A stretch of DNA of 45,173 nt, taken from contig JADHWC010000008.1 of NCBI GenBank assembly GCA_016783665.1, positions 1-45,173 of the forward strand, read 5' to 3'. Of the stretch, positions 7,330 to 15,544 are shown in pieces. The notes under the pieces are model-generated. The model was not told the origin of the DNA. It saw only the letters and a program-made list of their open reading frames with translations, and ran no database searches. The first letter of the stretch is position 1. Each line of letters starts with the position of its first letter. This stretch comes from Fidelibacterota bacterium. GTDB taxonomy: Bacteria > Fidelibacterota > UBA2242. The translations under genes were made by a program, and so were the position numbers.

Positions 7330-7479
7330 TACTGTACAGATTTGAATTGCCCGCTTTACCAGTACAGATTCGGATACAATTACAATCGTACAATCCCAAA
7401 AAACAGTGATATTAGCCGTATATCGACCCGCCATTCAACGAAAGCGGTTGAATCAATAGTAAACCATAGACCCGGATAA
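7330..7479 (+). pseudogene. Truncated second copy of the Cys-rich protein
   Basis: A frame running to TAA at 7477-7479 encodes YCTDLNCPLYQYRFGY followed by ~34 residues without further cysteines. It matches the end of unit two of the protein at 5219-5581 (CPDLDCSLYLFRFGY) but has no start codon and no first half. It lies just after the Xre-peptidase-PIN operon. The simplest reading is that this module was inserted next to, or replaced part of, a duplicated Cys-rich gene. Confidence 0.65.
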
Positions 7480-7514
7480 TAAAATTGCTTGGTGGGCTTG
7501 AAAATATATATAAG

Positions 7515-7575
7515 TATACCCAATCGGGTATATTAATCGATTGTTCTTGACATTAGGAACTATATGTTGTATTAT
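7515..7575 (+). promoter_or_regulatory. Promoter and operator upstream of xis-int
   Basis: TTGACA (7547-7552), a 17-bp spacer and TATTAT (7570-7575) form a near-consensus sigma-70 promoter, 28 bp before the xis-like gene. Upstream, TATACCC-AATC-GGGTATA (7515-7532) is a perfect 7-bp inverted repeat, and TATACCC recurs at the -10 region. This suggests repression of integration/excision by an element-encoded regulator. Confidence 0.75.
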
Positions 7576-7602
7576 ACCCATAGAATATAAAGGAATTAAA
7601 AA

Positions 7603-7785
7603 ATGAATGATTTAAACACTATCAAAGAAACAGCGGAAATCCTGGGAGTGTCAATCCGGTGGATTTTCAAGTTGATTGAACAGGGTAAAATAACACCTAT
7701 TAAGATCGGTGGAAACGTTCGTTGCGGAATGAATCTAATTAGCCGTGAACAAATCGAAAACCTAATTAAAACTAAGGTGAAATAA
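7603..7785 (+). CDS. Excisionase-like HTH_17 protein
   Basis: A 60-residue protein that is a single excisionase-type helix-turn-helix (IKETAEILGVSIRWIFKLIE with the wing ITPIKIGGNVRCGMN). It is preceded by AAGGAATTAAAAA and a strong promoter, and its TAA overlaps the ATG of the integrase (TAATG), so the two are co-translated. This is the standard Xis-Int order, and I infer it sets the direction of recombination at the tRNA-Gly attachment site. Confidence 0.8.
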   Translation: MNDLNTIKETAEILGVSIRWIFKLIEQGKITPIKIGGNVRCGMNLISREQIENLIKTKVK

Positions 7786-8915
7786 TGGCAACACTGTTAA
7801 AACTCAAGGGGAAATATTATTCCCGGATAAGATTTACTATTGATGGAAAACAGAAAAACAAATTAATCGGATTGGGAACAGCTCAAGCTGCAAAAGCAAA
7901 CAGACTACATAAAAAAATCAATGACCGGGAAATCTTGTTCAGACAGGGCATTATTGAACTTGACGAGATTAAGAACATCAGTTATACAAATATTGATATT
8001 TTGACAGATCACTATTTTGATAATTTGCATAGCCGTGAAATCAACAAAAAGACAATAGACATTTATAGACTTGCCTTGAATGATTTTAAAGAAGTGTATC
8101 AGGATTGCGATATTGACACCGTGAATTTAGTATATATCCGGGACTTTATCAGATCAAAACATGCGAACCCGCATACGGCAAATATTAAAATCAGAACTGT
8201 AAACGCTTTTATGAATTACCTGTATAAATCGAATCACTTGAAATCGCAACCGGAGAAATTAGCGCAGTTCAAGACCCCGGATAAATCCCCGAAGTATTTC
8301 AGCAACCGGGAACTTGTCTTAATACTTAATGCCTGTAAACTGAAAAATAAGGAACTGTATTACAGAGCGTTTTTACACCTGAACACCGGGATACGGTTAA
8401 GAGAAATTGACAAATCGGAATTAAGAGGAAACCTTATCGAAATATATGATCCCTGTAAGAATGGTAAACCCCGGACTATTCCGGTAAATGAAATCACAAA
8501 ACAATATTTCAACTGGATAAAGATTAACGGAAAACATTCTCATTATTTCATTTCCCGGATGTTTACCGAAGTATTAAAAGACCTGAATCTTTATGAATTA
8601 CCGGACGGATCGACCCGGCATTTTCATAACCTTCGGGATACATTCGCTACGGTTGCATATTACTTAACAAGAGACATTTTTCAAGTTGCTAAATGGATGG
8701 GACATTCAAATAATGGTAAACCCGCCGTTGATACAACCGCCATTTATGCAAACTTTGACAGTGAATTACTCTATCAGGACTTCGGAAGCAAAACACTTGT
8801 CATAAAAGACATTCAGAACGCATTATTGAGAAACTACTCATTGAACGCCGTTACAGTGGCAAAAGCAAAGGCTTCCAGAGTACAGAAATTCAACTTTGAA
8901 TTTGCTTATAATTAG
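7785..8915 (+). CDS. int: Tyrosine recombinase (integrase)
   Basis: A 376-residue phage-type integrase of normal length. The N-terminal ~55 residues form an arm-binding region (KGKYYSRIRFTIDGKQKNK), residues ~70-160 a SAM-like core-binding domain, and the rest the catalytic domain. Catalytic residues visible are R204 (TGIRLREI), H281 and R284 (HNLRDTFAT), H307 (WMGHSN) and the nucleophile Y321 (TAIYANF). The gene points at the 3' end of a tRNA-Gly gene 150 bp away, the classic place for an integrated element. It should catalyse integration and excision with the preceding Xis-like protein. Confidence 0.93.
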   Translation: MATLLKLKGKYYSRIRFTIDGKQKNKLIGLGTAQAAKANRLHKKINDREILFRQGIIELDEIKNISYTNIDILTDHYFDNLHSREINKKTIDIYRLALNDFKEVYQDCDIDTVNLVYIRDFIRSKHANPHTANIKIRTVNAFMNYLYKSNHLKSQPEKLAQFKTPDKSPKYFSNRELVLILNACKLKNKELYYRAFLHLNTGIRLREIDKSELRGNLIEIYDPCKNGKPRTIPVNEITKQYFNWIKINGKHSHYFISRMFTEVLKDLNLYELPDGSTRHFHNLRDTFATVAYYLTRDIFQVAKWMGHSNNGKPAVDTTAIYANFDSELLYQDFGSKTLVIKDIQNALLRNYSLNAVTVAKAKASRVQKFNFEFAYN

Positions 8916-9004
8916 ATGAAGTGTCATACGCAAGTGTCAACATAATGAAGCTAAATGACAATCACAGACGAGAGCGCAGACTAAAATTGACAACCCTCTT
9001 TTCA

Positions 9005-9027
9005 CAAAAAAACCGGATATTTCCGGT
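9005..9027 (-). terminator. Terminator downstream of tRNA-Gly
   Basis: ACCGGA (9012-9017) pairs perfectly with TCCGGT (9022-9027) around a 4-nt loop. On the minus strand the hairpin is followed by seven T residues (A run at 9005-9011). It would end transcription of the tRNA-Gly gene and lies on the element side of the tRNA. Confidence 0.7.
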
Positions 9028-9065
9028 CTATAAAGTGGCTTTAAGCGTCTGTTTTCCGTCGATTG

Positions 9066-9136
9066 AGCGGGTGAGGGGAATCGAACCCCCGTATCCAGCT
9101 TGGGAAGCTGGTGTTCTGCCATTGAACTACACCCGC
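9066..9136 (-). tRNA. tRNA-Gly (anticodon CCC)
   Basis: The minus strand folds as a full cloverleaf: acceptor stem GCGGGTG with CACCCGC, D-arm GTTC/GAAC, anticodon stem CCAGC/GCTGG with the loop TTCCCAA (anticodon CCC) and a T-arm with GGTTCGATTCC. The CCA end is not encoded (TCAA follows). Its 3' end faces the integrase gene, which marks it as the probable attachment site of the integrative element. A matching second copy of the tRNA end was not found in positions 1-9000, so the other junction probably lies left of the window. Confidence 0.93.
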
Positions 9137-9272
9137 CTTGACAAATAACAGAAAATAATTTAATAGTATCTAACTATTTTCAAAACCATTTTAAGTGAAT
9201 TATAAGCAATTTTACGCTTCTTCGTCAGTGATTTTTTACTTAATTTTTCGTAACACCTTAATAATTGAATAT

Positions 9273-9356
9273 TTACCACCGCTGGTGTAATATCTCGTCG
9301 ATAAACACAAAATATTGTGTTTTAGACTTGACATCTTTCTTGCATTTTTCTATATT
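9273..9356 (+). promoter_or_regulatory. NrdR boxes and promoter of nrdJ
   Basis: ACACAAAATATTGTGT at 9305-9320 is a 16-bp palindrome matching the known NrdR-box consensus (ACACwAtATaTwGTGT). A weaker box, TTACCACCGCTGGTGT, lies at 9273-9288; the centre-to-centre distance is 32 bp, the spacing known for NrdR box pairs. Directly downstream are TTGACA (9328-9333), a 17-bp spacer and TATATT (9351-9356), a near-consensus promoter. nrdJ is therefore probably repressed by NrdR when nucleotide levels are high. Confidence 0.8.
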
Positions 9357-9426
9357 CGTTTTGGTTGAATTTTTGCTTACCCTGACGGTAGCCACAATCA
9401 AAAATATTTATGAGGAGATTTTTTTA

Positions 9427-11844
9427 GTGTCTGAGCCCCTTGCCATTAATTTTGAAATCCAAAAACAGGAACCCCGGGACGACATTTCTCAGATTAAAAC
9501 ACCGGTTTCTGCACCAAAAAAAGAGACCGATACCGAGAAACTTTTTTCCGATAACGCTCTTGAAGTTTTAAAACGACGCTATCTGATGCGAGATAATAAC
9601 GGTCAGCCCACCGAAACACCGGATGAGTTGCTGCACCGCATTGCCAATGCAATTGCCGAAGCTGACAGTAACTATACCAGTAAAGTAAATGTCCAGAAAA
9701 CATCTGAAAAGTTTTTCCGGATGCTCCGAAAAAAGGACTTCCTGCCCAACTCCCCTACTATTATGAATGCAGGACGTGAGCTAGGACAGTTGTCCGCATG
9801 TTTCGTTCTTCCGGTTGATGATTCCATGGAATCCATCTTTCAGACATTAAAAGACACGGCGCTTATTCACAAGAGCGGTGGTGGAACAGGATTTTCCTTT
9901 AGCCGAATACGACCAAAAAAGAGTATTGTAAAAACCACAAGCGGCGTCGCAAGCGGTCCGGTCTCTTTTATGAAAGTCTATAATGCCTCCACGGAAGCAG
10001 TCAAACAGGGTGGCACCCGCAGAGGAGCCAATATGGGCATTCTGCGCGTCGATCATCCTGATATCCTTGAGTTTATTGACTGCAAGAAGAACAACGCGGA
10101 ATTAACAAACTTTAACATATCCGTAGCTGTCACCAATGATTTTATGGAGAAGGTACGGAAGCGGGAACAGTACGAGTTGATTAACCCGGTGGATAGAACA
10201 GTTTCCGGTACACTAAATGCGGCAGACGTCTTTAAGTTGATTGCCCGGAATGCATGGGCTAATGGAGATCCTGGCATAATTTTTATTGATAAAATCAATA
10301 AAATGAACCCAACACCCAAATTAGGCGAAATCGAGGCAACCAATCCCTGCGGTGAACAACCGTTGTTACCAAACGAAGCATGTAACCTGGGGTCAATAAA
10401 CCTGTCAAATTTCATCGATTCCGGTAAAATTAACTATGACAGAATGAATGATACAATCCAAACCGCCGTTCATTTTCTCGATAATGTCATTGACGTTAAT
10501 AAATATCCCCTGAAAAAAATCGATACAATGGTCAAAAAAAGCCGTAAGATCGGCTTAGGTGTGATGGGATTTGCCGATGTGCTCATCAAACTTGATATCT
10601 CCTATAATTCCGAAGAGGCGCTACATCTGGCTGACGAACTTATGAGCACCATCTATAAAGCAGCCCGGGAAGCCAGTATAAAATTAGGCGAATCCCGGGG
10701 AACATTCACAGCCTGGAATGAAAGTATCTACTTCCCTGATGGACCCAAGCTACGGAACTCAACGTTTGCAACCATTGCTCCGACAGGCACTATTTCCATG
10801 CTTGCCGATTGTTCAAGTGGTATTGAACCAATTTTCTCGCTGGTGTTTACTAAACGGGTAATGGACGGCACCGATTTGCTATATGTCAATTCATACTTTG
10901 AAGAGGCCTGTAAAAAGGCAGGTATATACTCGGAACAGTTGATGAAAAAGGTGGCAGCGAAGGGTTCCATCCAGAATATTGATGGGATTCCTGATTCTAT
11001 TAAGAAAGTATTTGTAACTGCTCATGACATCACTCCGGAATGGCATGTCCGTATGCAAGCGGCATTCCAGAAATGGACCGACTCTGCCGTATCGAAGACC
11101 TGTAATTTTCCTCAATCTGCGACAGTCCAAGATGTTATGGACGCCTACTGGTTGGCTTATGAAGCCGATTGTAAAGGAATCACAATCTACCGGGACGGCA
11201 GCCGGGATGAGCAGGTGCTCTATATCGGTGACAATTTGCCAGATAAAACCACTCGTCATACAACAACGCCCCGACCTATTTATGGCAATGATAACAGTAT
11301 CCATCCCCGTGTCCGTCCCCAGAATACCAGGGGTGTAACCAAACGTATTCGCACGGGACTTGGAACGCTTTACGTTACGATCAACGAAGATGAAACCGGT
11401 CTGTGTGAAGTGTTTACCAATATTGGAAAAGCCGGTAGCCAGGCGCAAGTGGAATCCGAAGCTATCAGCCGGTTAATTTCACTGGCACTGCGTTCTGGTA
11501 TTGATACCAGAGACGTCATCAAACAATTAAAAGGAATTGGCGGTCCCAGCCCCATTTGGGAAAATGGAACCCAGATTTTATCAACACCGGATGCAATTGC
11601 CAAAGCACTCGAATGGTATCTGGAAGAACGGGAAGGCAAAAAGAAAGGTTCGGTTACCCAACCTCATTTCCTGTTTAATGACCCCGCCCCGGAACAGATG
11701 GCTAAAACAGTAGCCCCAACCGGAGACGGAAGATTTCAGATGGATAATAAAAAAGCCATCACCACCTGCCCGGATTGTGGCTCAATGGTCTATCATGAAA
11801 GCGGCTGTGTTACCTGCACTTCCTGCGGTTTTTCAAAATGTTAG
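9427..11844 (+). CDS. nrdJ: Class II (B12-dependent) ribonucleoside-diphosphate reductase
   Basis: The enzyme makes deoxyribonucleotides using adenosylcobalamin instead of oxygen or a glycyl radical. I chose GTG 9427 after GAGGAG (9412-9417), giving 805 residues; an upstream TTG at 9265 would run through the promoter. Visible hallmarks are SACFVLP (C125, redox Cys), NPCGEQPLLPNEACNLGS (C308 thiyl-radical Cys and E310; C319 second redox Cys) and PTGTISMLADCSSGIEP. A C-terminal cysteine cluster (CPDCGSMVYHESGCVTCTSC) probably binds zinc and carries the reducing CxxC. It stands alone between the tRNA and a bidirectional terminator. Confidence 0.95.
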   Translation: MSEPLAINFEIQKQEPRDDISQIKTPVSAPKKETDTEKLFSDNALEVLKRRYLMRDNNGQPTETPDELLHRIANAIAEADSNYTSKVNVQKTSEKFFRMLRKKDFLPNSPTIMNAGRELGQLSACFVLPVDDSMESIFQTLKDTALIHKSGGGTGFSFSRIRPKKSIVKTTSGVASGPVSFMKVYNASTEAVKQGGTRRGANMGILRVDHPDILEFIDCKKNNAELTNFNISVAVTNDFMEKVRKREQYELINPVDRTVSGTLNAADVFKLIARNAWANGDPGIIFIDKINKMNPTPKLGEIEATNPCGEQPLLPNEACNLGSINLSNFIDSGKINYDRMNDTIQTAVHFLDNVIDVNKYPLKKIDTMVKKSRKIGLGVMGFADVLIKLDISYNSEEALHLADELMSTIYKAAREASIKLGESRGTFTAWNESIYFPDGPKLRNSTFATIAPTGTISMLADCSSGIEPIFSLVFTKRVMDGTDLLYVNSYFEEACKKAGIYSEQLMKKVAAKGSIQNIDGIPDSIKKVFVTAHDITPEWHVRMQAAFQKWTDSAVSKTCNFPQSATVQDVMDAYWLAYEADCKGITIYRDGSRDEQVLYIGDNLPDKTTRHTTTPRPIYGNDNSIHPRVRPQNTRGVTKRIRTGLGTLYVTINEDETGLCEVFTNIGKAGSQAQVESEAISRLISLALRSGIDTRDVIKQLKGIGGPSPIWENGTQILSTPDAIAKALEWYLEEREGKKKGSVTQPHFLFNDPAPEQMAKTVAPTGDGRFQMDNKKAITTCPDCGSMVYHESGCVTCTSCGFSKC

Positions 11845-11866
11845 AATAAGCGTATAACGATAAAAT

Positions 11867-11895
11867 AAAAGGGCTCTCGATTGAGAGCCCTTTTT
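11867..11895. terminator. Bidirectional terminator between nrdJ and frr
   Basis: GGGCTCTC (11871-11878) pairs perfectly with GAGAGCCC (11883-11890) around GATT. It is flanked by A residues on the left and five T residues on the right, so it can serve both convergent genes. Confidence 0.92.
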
Positions 11896-11915
11896 ATATT
11901 CCGGAAATAAATTGA

Positions 11916-12473
11916 TTAAACGTCAAGAATATCCTTTTCTTTCATTTTCAACAGTTCGTCAATTTGCTTTGTGTATTTATCAGTAAGTTCCTGAGTATTT
12001 TCCAGGGCATCGTGACTTTGATCTTCCGATATTTCATGCTTTTTCTCAAGGTCCTTGATCATGTCATTTGCATCTCTGCGAACATTCCGAATAACAACTT
12101 TGCCCTCTTCACCAATTTTATGAGAAAACTTCACCAACTCATGGCGCCGTTCTTCAGTTAATGAAGGAATAGGAAGTCTTAGTAAATTTCCGTCAACTTG
12201 AGGATTCAGACCTATATCTGCAGATTTTATCGCTTTGTCGACTGCCACAACTGCATTTCGATCGAAGACCTGCACGACCAGTAAACGAGGATCGGGTGTA
12301 GCGACATTGGCAATCTGTTTTAACGGAATCAAAGAGCCATAATAATCGACCTTAATAGAGTCCAGTAAAGCCGGATTTGCTCTTCCGGTCCGAATGGCTG
12401 CCAGCTCCTGGTGGATTGTATCAACACTTTTTTTCATACGGTCTTTGGTATCTGTTAAAATATCATCTATCAT
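11916..12473 (-). CDS. frr: Ribosome recycling factor
   Basis: Splits the post-termination ribosome together with EF-G. The 185-residue length is normal, and the signatures RTGRANPALLD near the N-terminus and LPIPSLTEERRHELVKFSHK in the middle are typical. It is the last gene of the rplM-rpsI-rpsB-tsf-pyrH-frr run and overlaps pyrH by 4 bp, the usual coupling. Confidence 0.97.
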   Translation of the reverse strand: MIDDILTDTKDRMKKSVDTIHQELAAIRTGRANPALLDSIKVDYYGSLIPLKQIANVATPDPRLLVVQVFDRNAVVAVDKAIKSADIGLNPQVDGNLLRLPIPSLTEERRHELVKFSHKIGEEGKVVIRNVRRDANDMIKDLEKKHEISEDQSHDALENTQELTDKYTKQIDELLKMKEKDILDV

Positions 12474-13198
12474 ATTTTTCCTCCGGAAATAATCGTTCCA
12501 ATTTCCTCACCCATCAACAGGCGTCGCAAATTACCTGCCACTTTCATATTATATACCAGAACAGGTAGCTGATTATCCCGGCAAAGGGTAATCGCTGTCA
12601 AATCCATAACTTTCAGTTGCTTCTCAACAGCCGTTTGATAGTCCAACCGGCTATAGAATTTTGCATCGCTGTATTTTACAGGATCTTTATCAAAAACACC
12701 TTTTACTTTAGTGGCTTTTATAATCACATCGGCATGAATCTCTACAGCTCTGAGCGCTGCAGCGGTATCGGTACTGAAAAATGGTCGCCCGGTACCGGCA
12801 CTGAAGATCACAATTTGTCCGTTGCTGAGATATTCTTTTGCTTTTCGAATCACCATCGGTTCGGCGACTTCGATCATCTGGATAGCCGACATGACGGTTA
12901 CACCTAATCCTTTTGATTCGAGAGCATCCTGTACAGCCAGGGCATTTATAACCGTTGCCAGCATTCCCATATAATCGGCTTTTACCCGATCCATTCCCCG
13001 TTGACTGGCGCTTAATCCGCGAAAAATATTACCGCCGCCAATAACGATGCCAAGTTCAACGCCAAGGTCTTTGGCAGATACAATCTCTATACAGAGTTGA
13101 TCGAGAATAACAGGATCGATGCCGGTGCCCTTCTCTCCTGCGAGCGCTTCACCGGAAAACTTCAGTAAAACGCGATGGTATTTGGCTTTCGACATCAA
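12470..13198 (-). CDS. pyrH: UMP kinase
   Basis: Phosphorylates UMP to UDP. The 242-residue protein has the amino-acid-kinase fold motifs LLKFSGEAL, GGGNIFRG and the nucleotide-binding KATKVKGVFDKDP. It sits 32 bp after tsf and overlaps frr by 4 bp. Position between tsf and frr is conserved in many bacteria and links pyrimidine supply with translation genes; here the pyrimidine-synthesis genes lie close by on the same strand. Confidence 0.97.
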   Translation of the reverse strand: MMSKAKYHRVLLKFSGEALAGEKGTGIDPVILDQLCIEIVSAKDLGVELGIVIGGGNIFRGLSASQRGMDRVKADYMGMLATVINALAVQDALESKGLGVTVMSAIQMIEVAEPMVIRKAKEYLSNGQIVIFSAGTGRPFFSTDTAAALRAVEIHADVIIKATKVKGVFDKDPVKYSDAKFYSRLDYQTAVEKQLKVMDLTAITLCRDNQLPVLVYNMKVAGNLRRLLMGEEIGTIISGGKI

Positions 13199-13230
13199 AA
13201 TGCTGTTTGTATAACCAGAAATAATTTAAT

Positions 13231-13827
13231 TTATTTTTCGCCTAATTGAAAACGAACAAACCGTGAAATATTGATATTTTCACCGATCCTGGCAACAGTT
13301 TCGGTCAGATATTCTTTAACGGTTTTTTGAGGATCTTTTACAAAAGCCTGTTCCAGCAAGCAATTTTCCTGGTAAAATTTGACCATTTTTCCATCTACGA
13401 TCCGTTCCAGGATTTTCTCAGGTTTATTCTGACTCAAAGCTTGTTCTTTGTAAATTTCACGTTCTTTTTCAACTATTTTCGAATCGATCTCTTCGCGACG
13501 AATCGCTGCAGGACTTGTTGCCGCAATATGCATGGCAACGTCTTTAACGAAATTTATAAAATCATCGTTCTTGGCAACAAAATCGGTTTCACAATTCACC
13601 TCAACCAATACACCGATTTTATTACCGGGATGAATATAAGACCAAATAACGCCGTCAGTAGCGGCACGGACGGCTTTTTTCTCGGCTTTAGCAATGCCCT
13701 TTTTCCGTAAAACATCCACGGCTTTATTAATATCGCCCTGGGCTTCTTTGAGAGCCGCTTTACAATCCATCATACCAATACCGGTTCTATCTCTTAGGGC
13801 TTTGACCTGTGCTGCCGTAATTTCCAT
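13231..13827 (-). CDS. tsf: Elongation factor Ts (short form)
   Basis: Guanine-nucleotide exchange factor for EF-Tu. The N-terminal UBA-like part reads VKALRDRTGIGMMDCKAAL and the core contains the highly conserved CETDFVAKNDDF. At 198 residues it is the short form with one core subdomain instead of the two in E. coli (283 residues); short forms are common in many phyla. Its ATG overlaps the stop of rpsB by one base. Confidence 0.96.
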   Translation of the reverse strand: MEITAAQVKALRDRTGIGMMDCKAALKEAQGDINKAVDVLRKKGIAKAEKKAVRAATDGVIWSYIHPGNKIGVLVEVNCETDFVAKNDDFINFVKDVAMHIAATSPAAIRREEIDSKIVEKEREIYKEQALSQNKPEKILERIVDGKMVKFYQENCLLEQAFVKDPQKTVKEYLTETVARIGENINISRFVRFQLGEK

Positions 13828-14585
13828 TAATTATCCTTTCTTTTCAGATATTTCGCTGGTCTCGTTGGCTCTTCAGATGTAGAGCTTGGCACATCGACTA
13901 ATCGAGAACTTTTTGCTTCCAGAATTGCATTTGCGAGTTCACTGATGATCAATTGAATTGTCTGAATTGAATCATCGTTAGCCGGAATCGGGTAATCTGC
14001 ATCGGTAGGATCTGCGTTCGTATCAAGGATTGCAACAACCGGAATATCAAGACGTTTGGCTTCTTTCACTGCGATATCATCATAGATAATATCAACGACA
14101 ACCAGAACATCCGGTATTCTTTTCATATCTTTGATACCACGATGGAGATCGGCGAGTTTTACCCGTTCTCTTTCAAGAGATAATTTTTCTTTTTTAGTAA
14201 GGTTTCTTTCATAACCGGTAGATTTGTCTTTTTCCAGTTTCTGAAGATGCCTGATACTCTTTTTGATCGTTGAAAAATTTGTAAGTGTTCCACCAAGCCA
14301 CCGCTCAACTACATAAAACATTCCACAACGGTCAGCTTCTTTTAGAACGATGTCTTTAGCCTGTTTTTTAGTGCCAACAAAGAGAACATCGCCGCCCTTA
14401 CGAACGGTTTCCCTTATAAACCGGGTTGCTTTATCGAGACATTCGGTGGTTTTTTGTAAATCAATTATATGAATGCCGTTTTTAGACATAAAAATGTATC
14501 CCTTCATTTTGGGATTCCATTTTCTTGTTAAATGACCGAAATGGGCGCCTGATTTCCAGAGTTGTTCGAATGTTACATTACTCAT
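13827..14585 (-). CDS. rpsB: 30S ribosomal protein S2
   Basis: The product from ATG 14585 has 252 residues and starts SNVTFEQLWKSGAHFGH, the normal S2 N-terminus; a longer in-frame start at 14645 would extend into rpsI and is rejected. Other hallmarks are FVGTKKQAKDIV, RWLGGTLTNF and PVVAILDTNADPTDADYPIP. It lies between rpsI and tsf in the translation gene cluster. Confidence 0.97.
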   Translation of the reverse strand: MSNVTFEQLWKSGAHFGHLTRKWNPKMKGYIFMSKNGIHIIDLQKTTECLDKATRFIRETVRKGGDVLFVGTKKQAKDIVLKEADRCGMFYVVERWLGGTLTNFSTIKKSIRHLQKLEKDKSTGYERNLTKKEKLSLERERVKLADLHRGIKDMKRIPDVLVVVDIIYDDIAVKEAKRLDIPVVAILDTNADPTDADYPIPANDDSIQTIQLIISELANAILEAKSSRLVDVPSSTSEEPTRPAKYLKRKDN

Positions 14586-14604
14586 GTAGTTAGTCTTTCT
14601 TCTA

Positions 14605-14997
14605 TTAACGTTTGGAGAACTGGTATGCGCGGCGAGCACCGGCAAGACCGTACTTTTTCCGTTCTACGACCCGCGCGTCACGAGTCAAGAATCCAGCGGG
14701 CTTTAATTTTTTTCTTAAATCGGGATTGAATTTTTCCAAAGCCCTGGCAATAGCTAATCTAATGGCGCCTGCCTGACCTGACAGACCGCCCCCGCAAACA
14801 TTCACACGTATGTCAAATTGATTGACGGCTTCACAGAGTTCGAGAGGCTGCCTGATAATCTGCTTCAAATTATCACGACCAAAATAGTCGTCAAAGGGAC
14901 GTTTATTAATTATAATTTTTCCTCCGCCGGCAGACATTCTTAAACGAGCAACAGCTCTTTTTCGGCGACCAAGAGAAACATATTCTAATTTTGGCAT
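14605..14997 (-). CDS. rpsI: 30S ribosomal protein S9
   Basis: A 130-residue S9 of normal length, with [12 protein letters not shown] at the start, [19 protein letters not shown] in the centre and the basic tail [18 protein letters not shown], whose last Arg reaches the P site. It follows rplM after 7 bp, the universal L13-S9 pair. Confidence 0.98.
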   Translation of the reverse strand: MPKLEYVSLGRRKRAVARLRMSAGGGKIIINKRPFDDYFGRDNLKQIIRQPLELCEAVNQFDIRVNVCGGGLSGQAGAIRLAIARALEKFNPDLRKKLKPAGFLTRDARVVERKKYGLAGARRAYQFSKR

Positions 14998-15004
14998 GCT
15001 TTAA

Positions 15005-15454
15005 TTATCCTTCTAAGTCTAAGGTTTCTGGTTGTTGAGCCCGATGAGGGTGTTCTGATCCGGCATACACTTTTAACTTTCTAAATAACTGTCTTCCCAG
15101 TGTGTTACGGGGTAACATTCCCTTTACAGCGCGTCTGATTATTTCTTCGGGATGTGCCGTCATTGCTTCACGGTACGTTTCAAATCGTCCACCACCCATG
15201 TAGCCGGAATGAGTAAAATATTTTTTCGTTTCAGCTTTACGACCGGATAGCCTGATCTTCTCTGCATTGATAACCACTATAAAATCACCGGTATCCATAT
15301 GTGGAGAATAATAGGGTTTATTTTTTCCTCTTAATATCGAAGCTATCCGGCTGGCAAGACGCCCCAGCGCTTTTCCGTCCGCATCAACGACGTACCATTT
15401 CTGATTAATTTCATCAAGTTTCGGATAATAAGTTTTATACATTCCTTCTCTCAT
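15005..15454 (-). CDS. rplM: 50S ribosomal protein L13
   Basis: L13 with KWYVVDADGKALGRLASRIA, HMDTGDFIVVINAEKI and GMLPRNTLGRQLFRKLKVYA. Two starts are possible: ATG 15454 (149 residues) and ATG 15442 (145 residues, MYKTYYPK, closer to the usual length). Each has GAAGGA very close upstream. It is the first gene of the ribosomal/translation run; the 90 bp before it contain a possible promoter (TTGATT about 17 bp before TAAGTT on the minus strand) but no clear leader structure. Confidence 0.97.
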   Translation of the reverse strand: MREGMYKTYYPKLDEINQKWYVVDADGKALGRLASRIASILRGKNKPYYSPHMDTGDFIVVINAEKIRLSGRKAETKKYFTHSGYMGGGRFETYREAMTAHPEEIIRRAVKGMLPRNTLGRQLFRKLKVYAGSEHPHRAQQPETLDLEG

Positions 15455-15544
15455 TCCTTCGGTTAAAATAGCGGGTAAACTTACAATTAGCCAATTTTAG
15501 AATCAAGATTTTTTTAGACGGAAAAATACAAATCGAATGCTAGC

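Noticed and set aside
8921-9148. 75-codon frame on the plus strand
   Set aside because: It runs through the tRNA-Gly gene on the other strand; chance frame.
9137-9426. Cobalamin riboswitch before nrdJ
   Set aside because: The 5' leader after the predicted promoter is only ~65 nt and has no B12-box-like sequence; NrdR boxes explain the region better.
11024-11338. Plus-strand frame inside nrdJ
   Set aside because: Out-of-frame shadow of the reductase gene with no ribosome-binding site.
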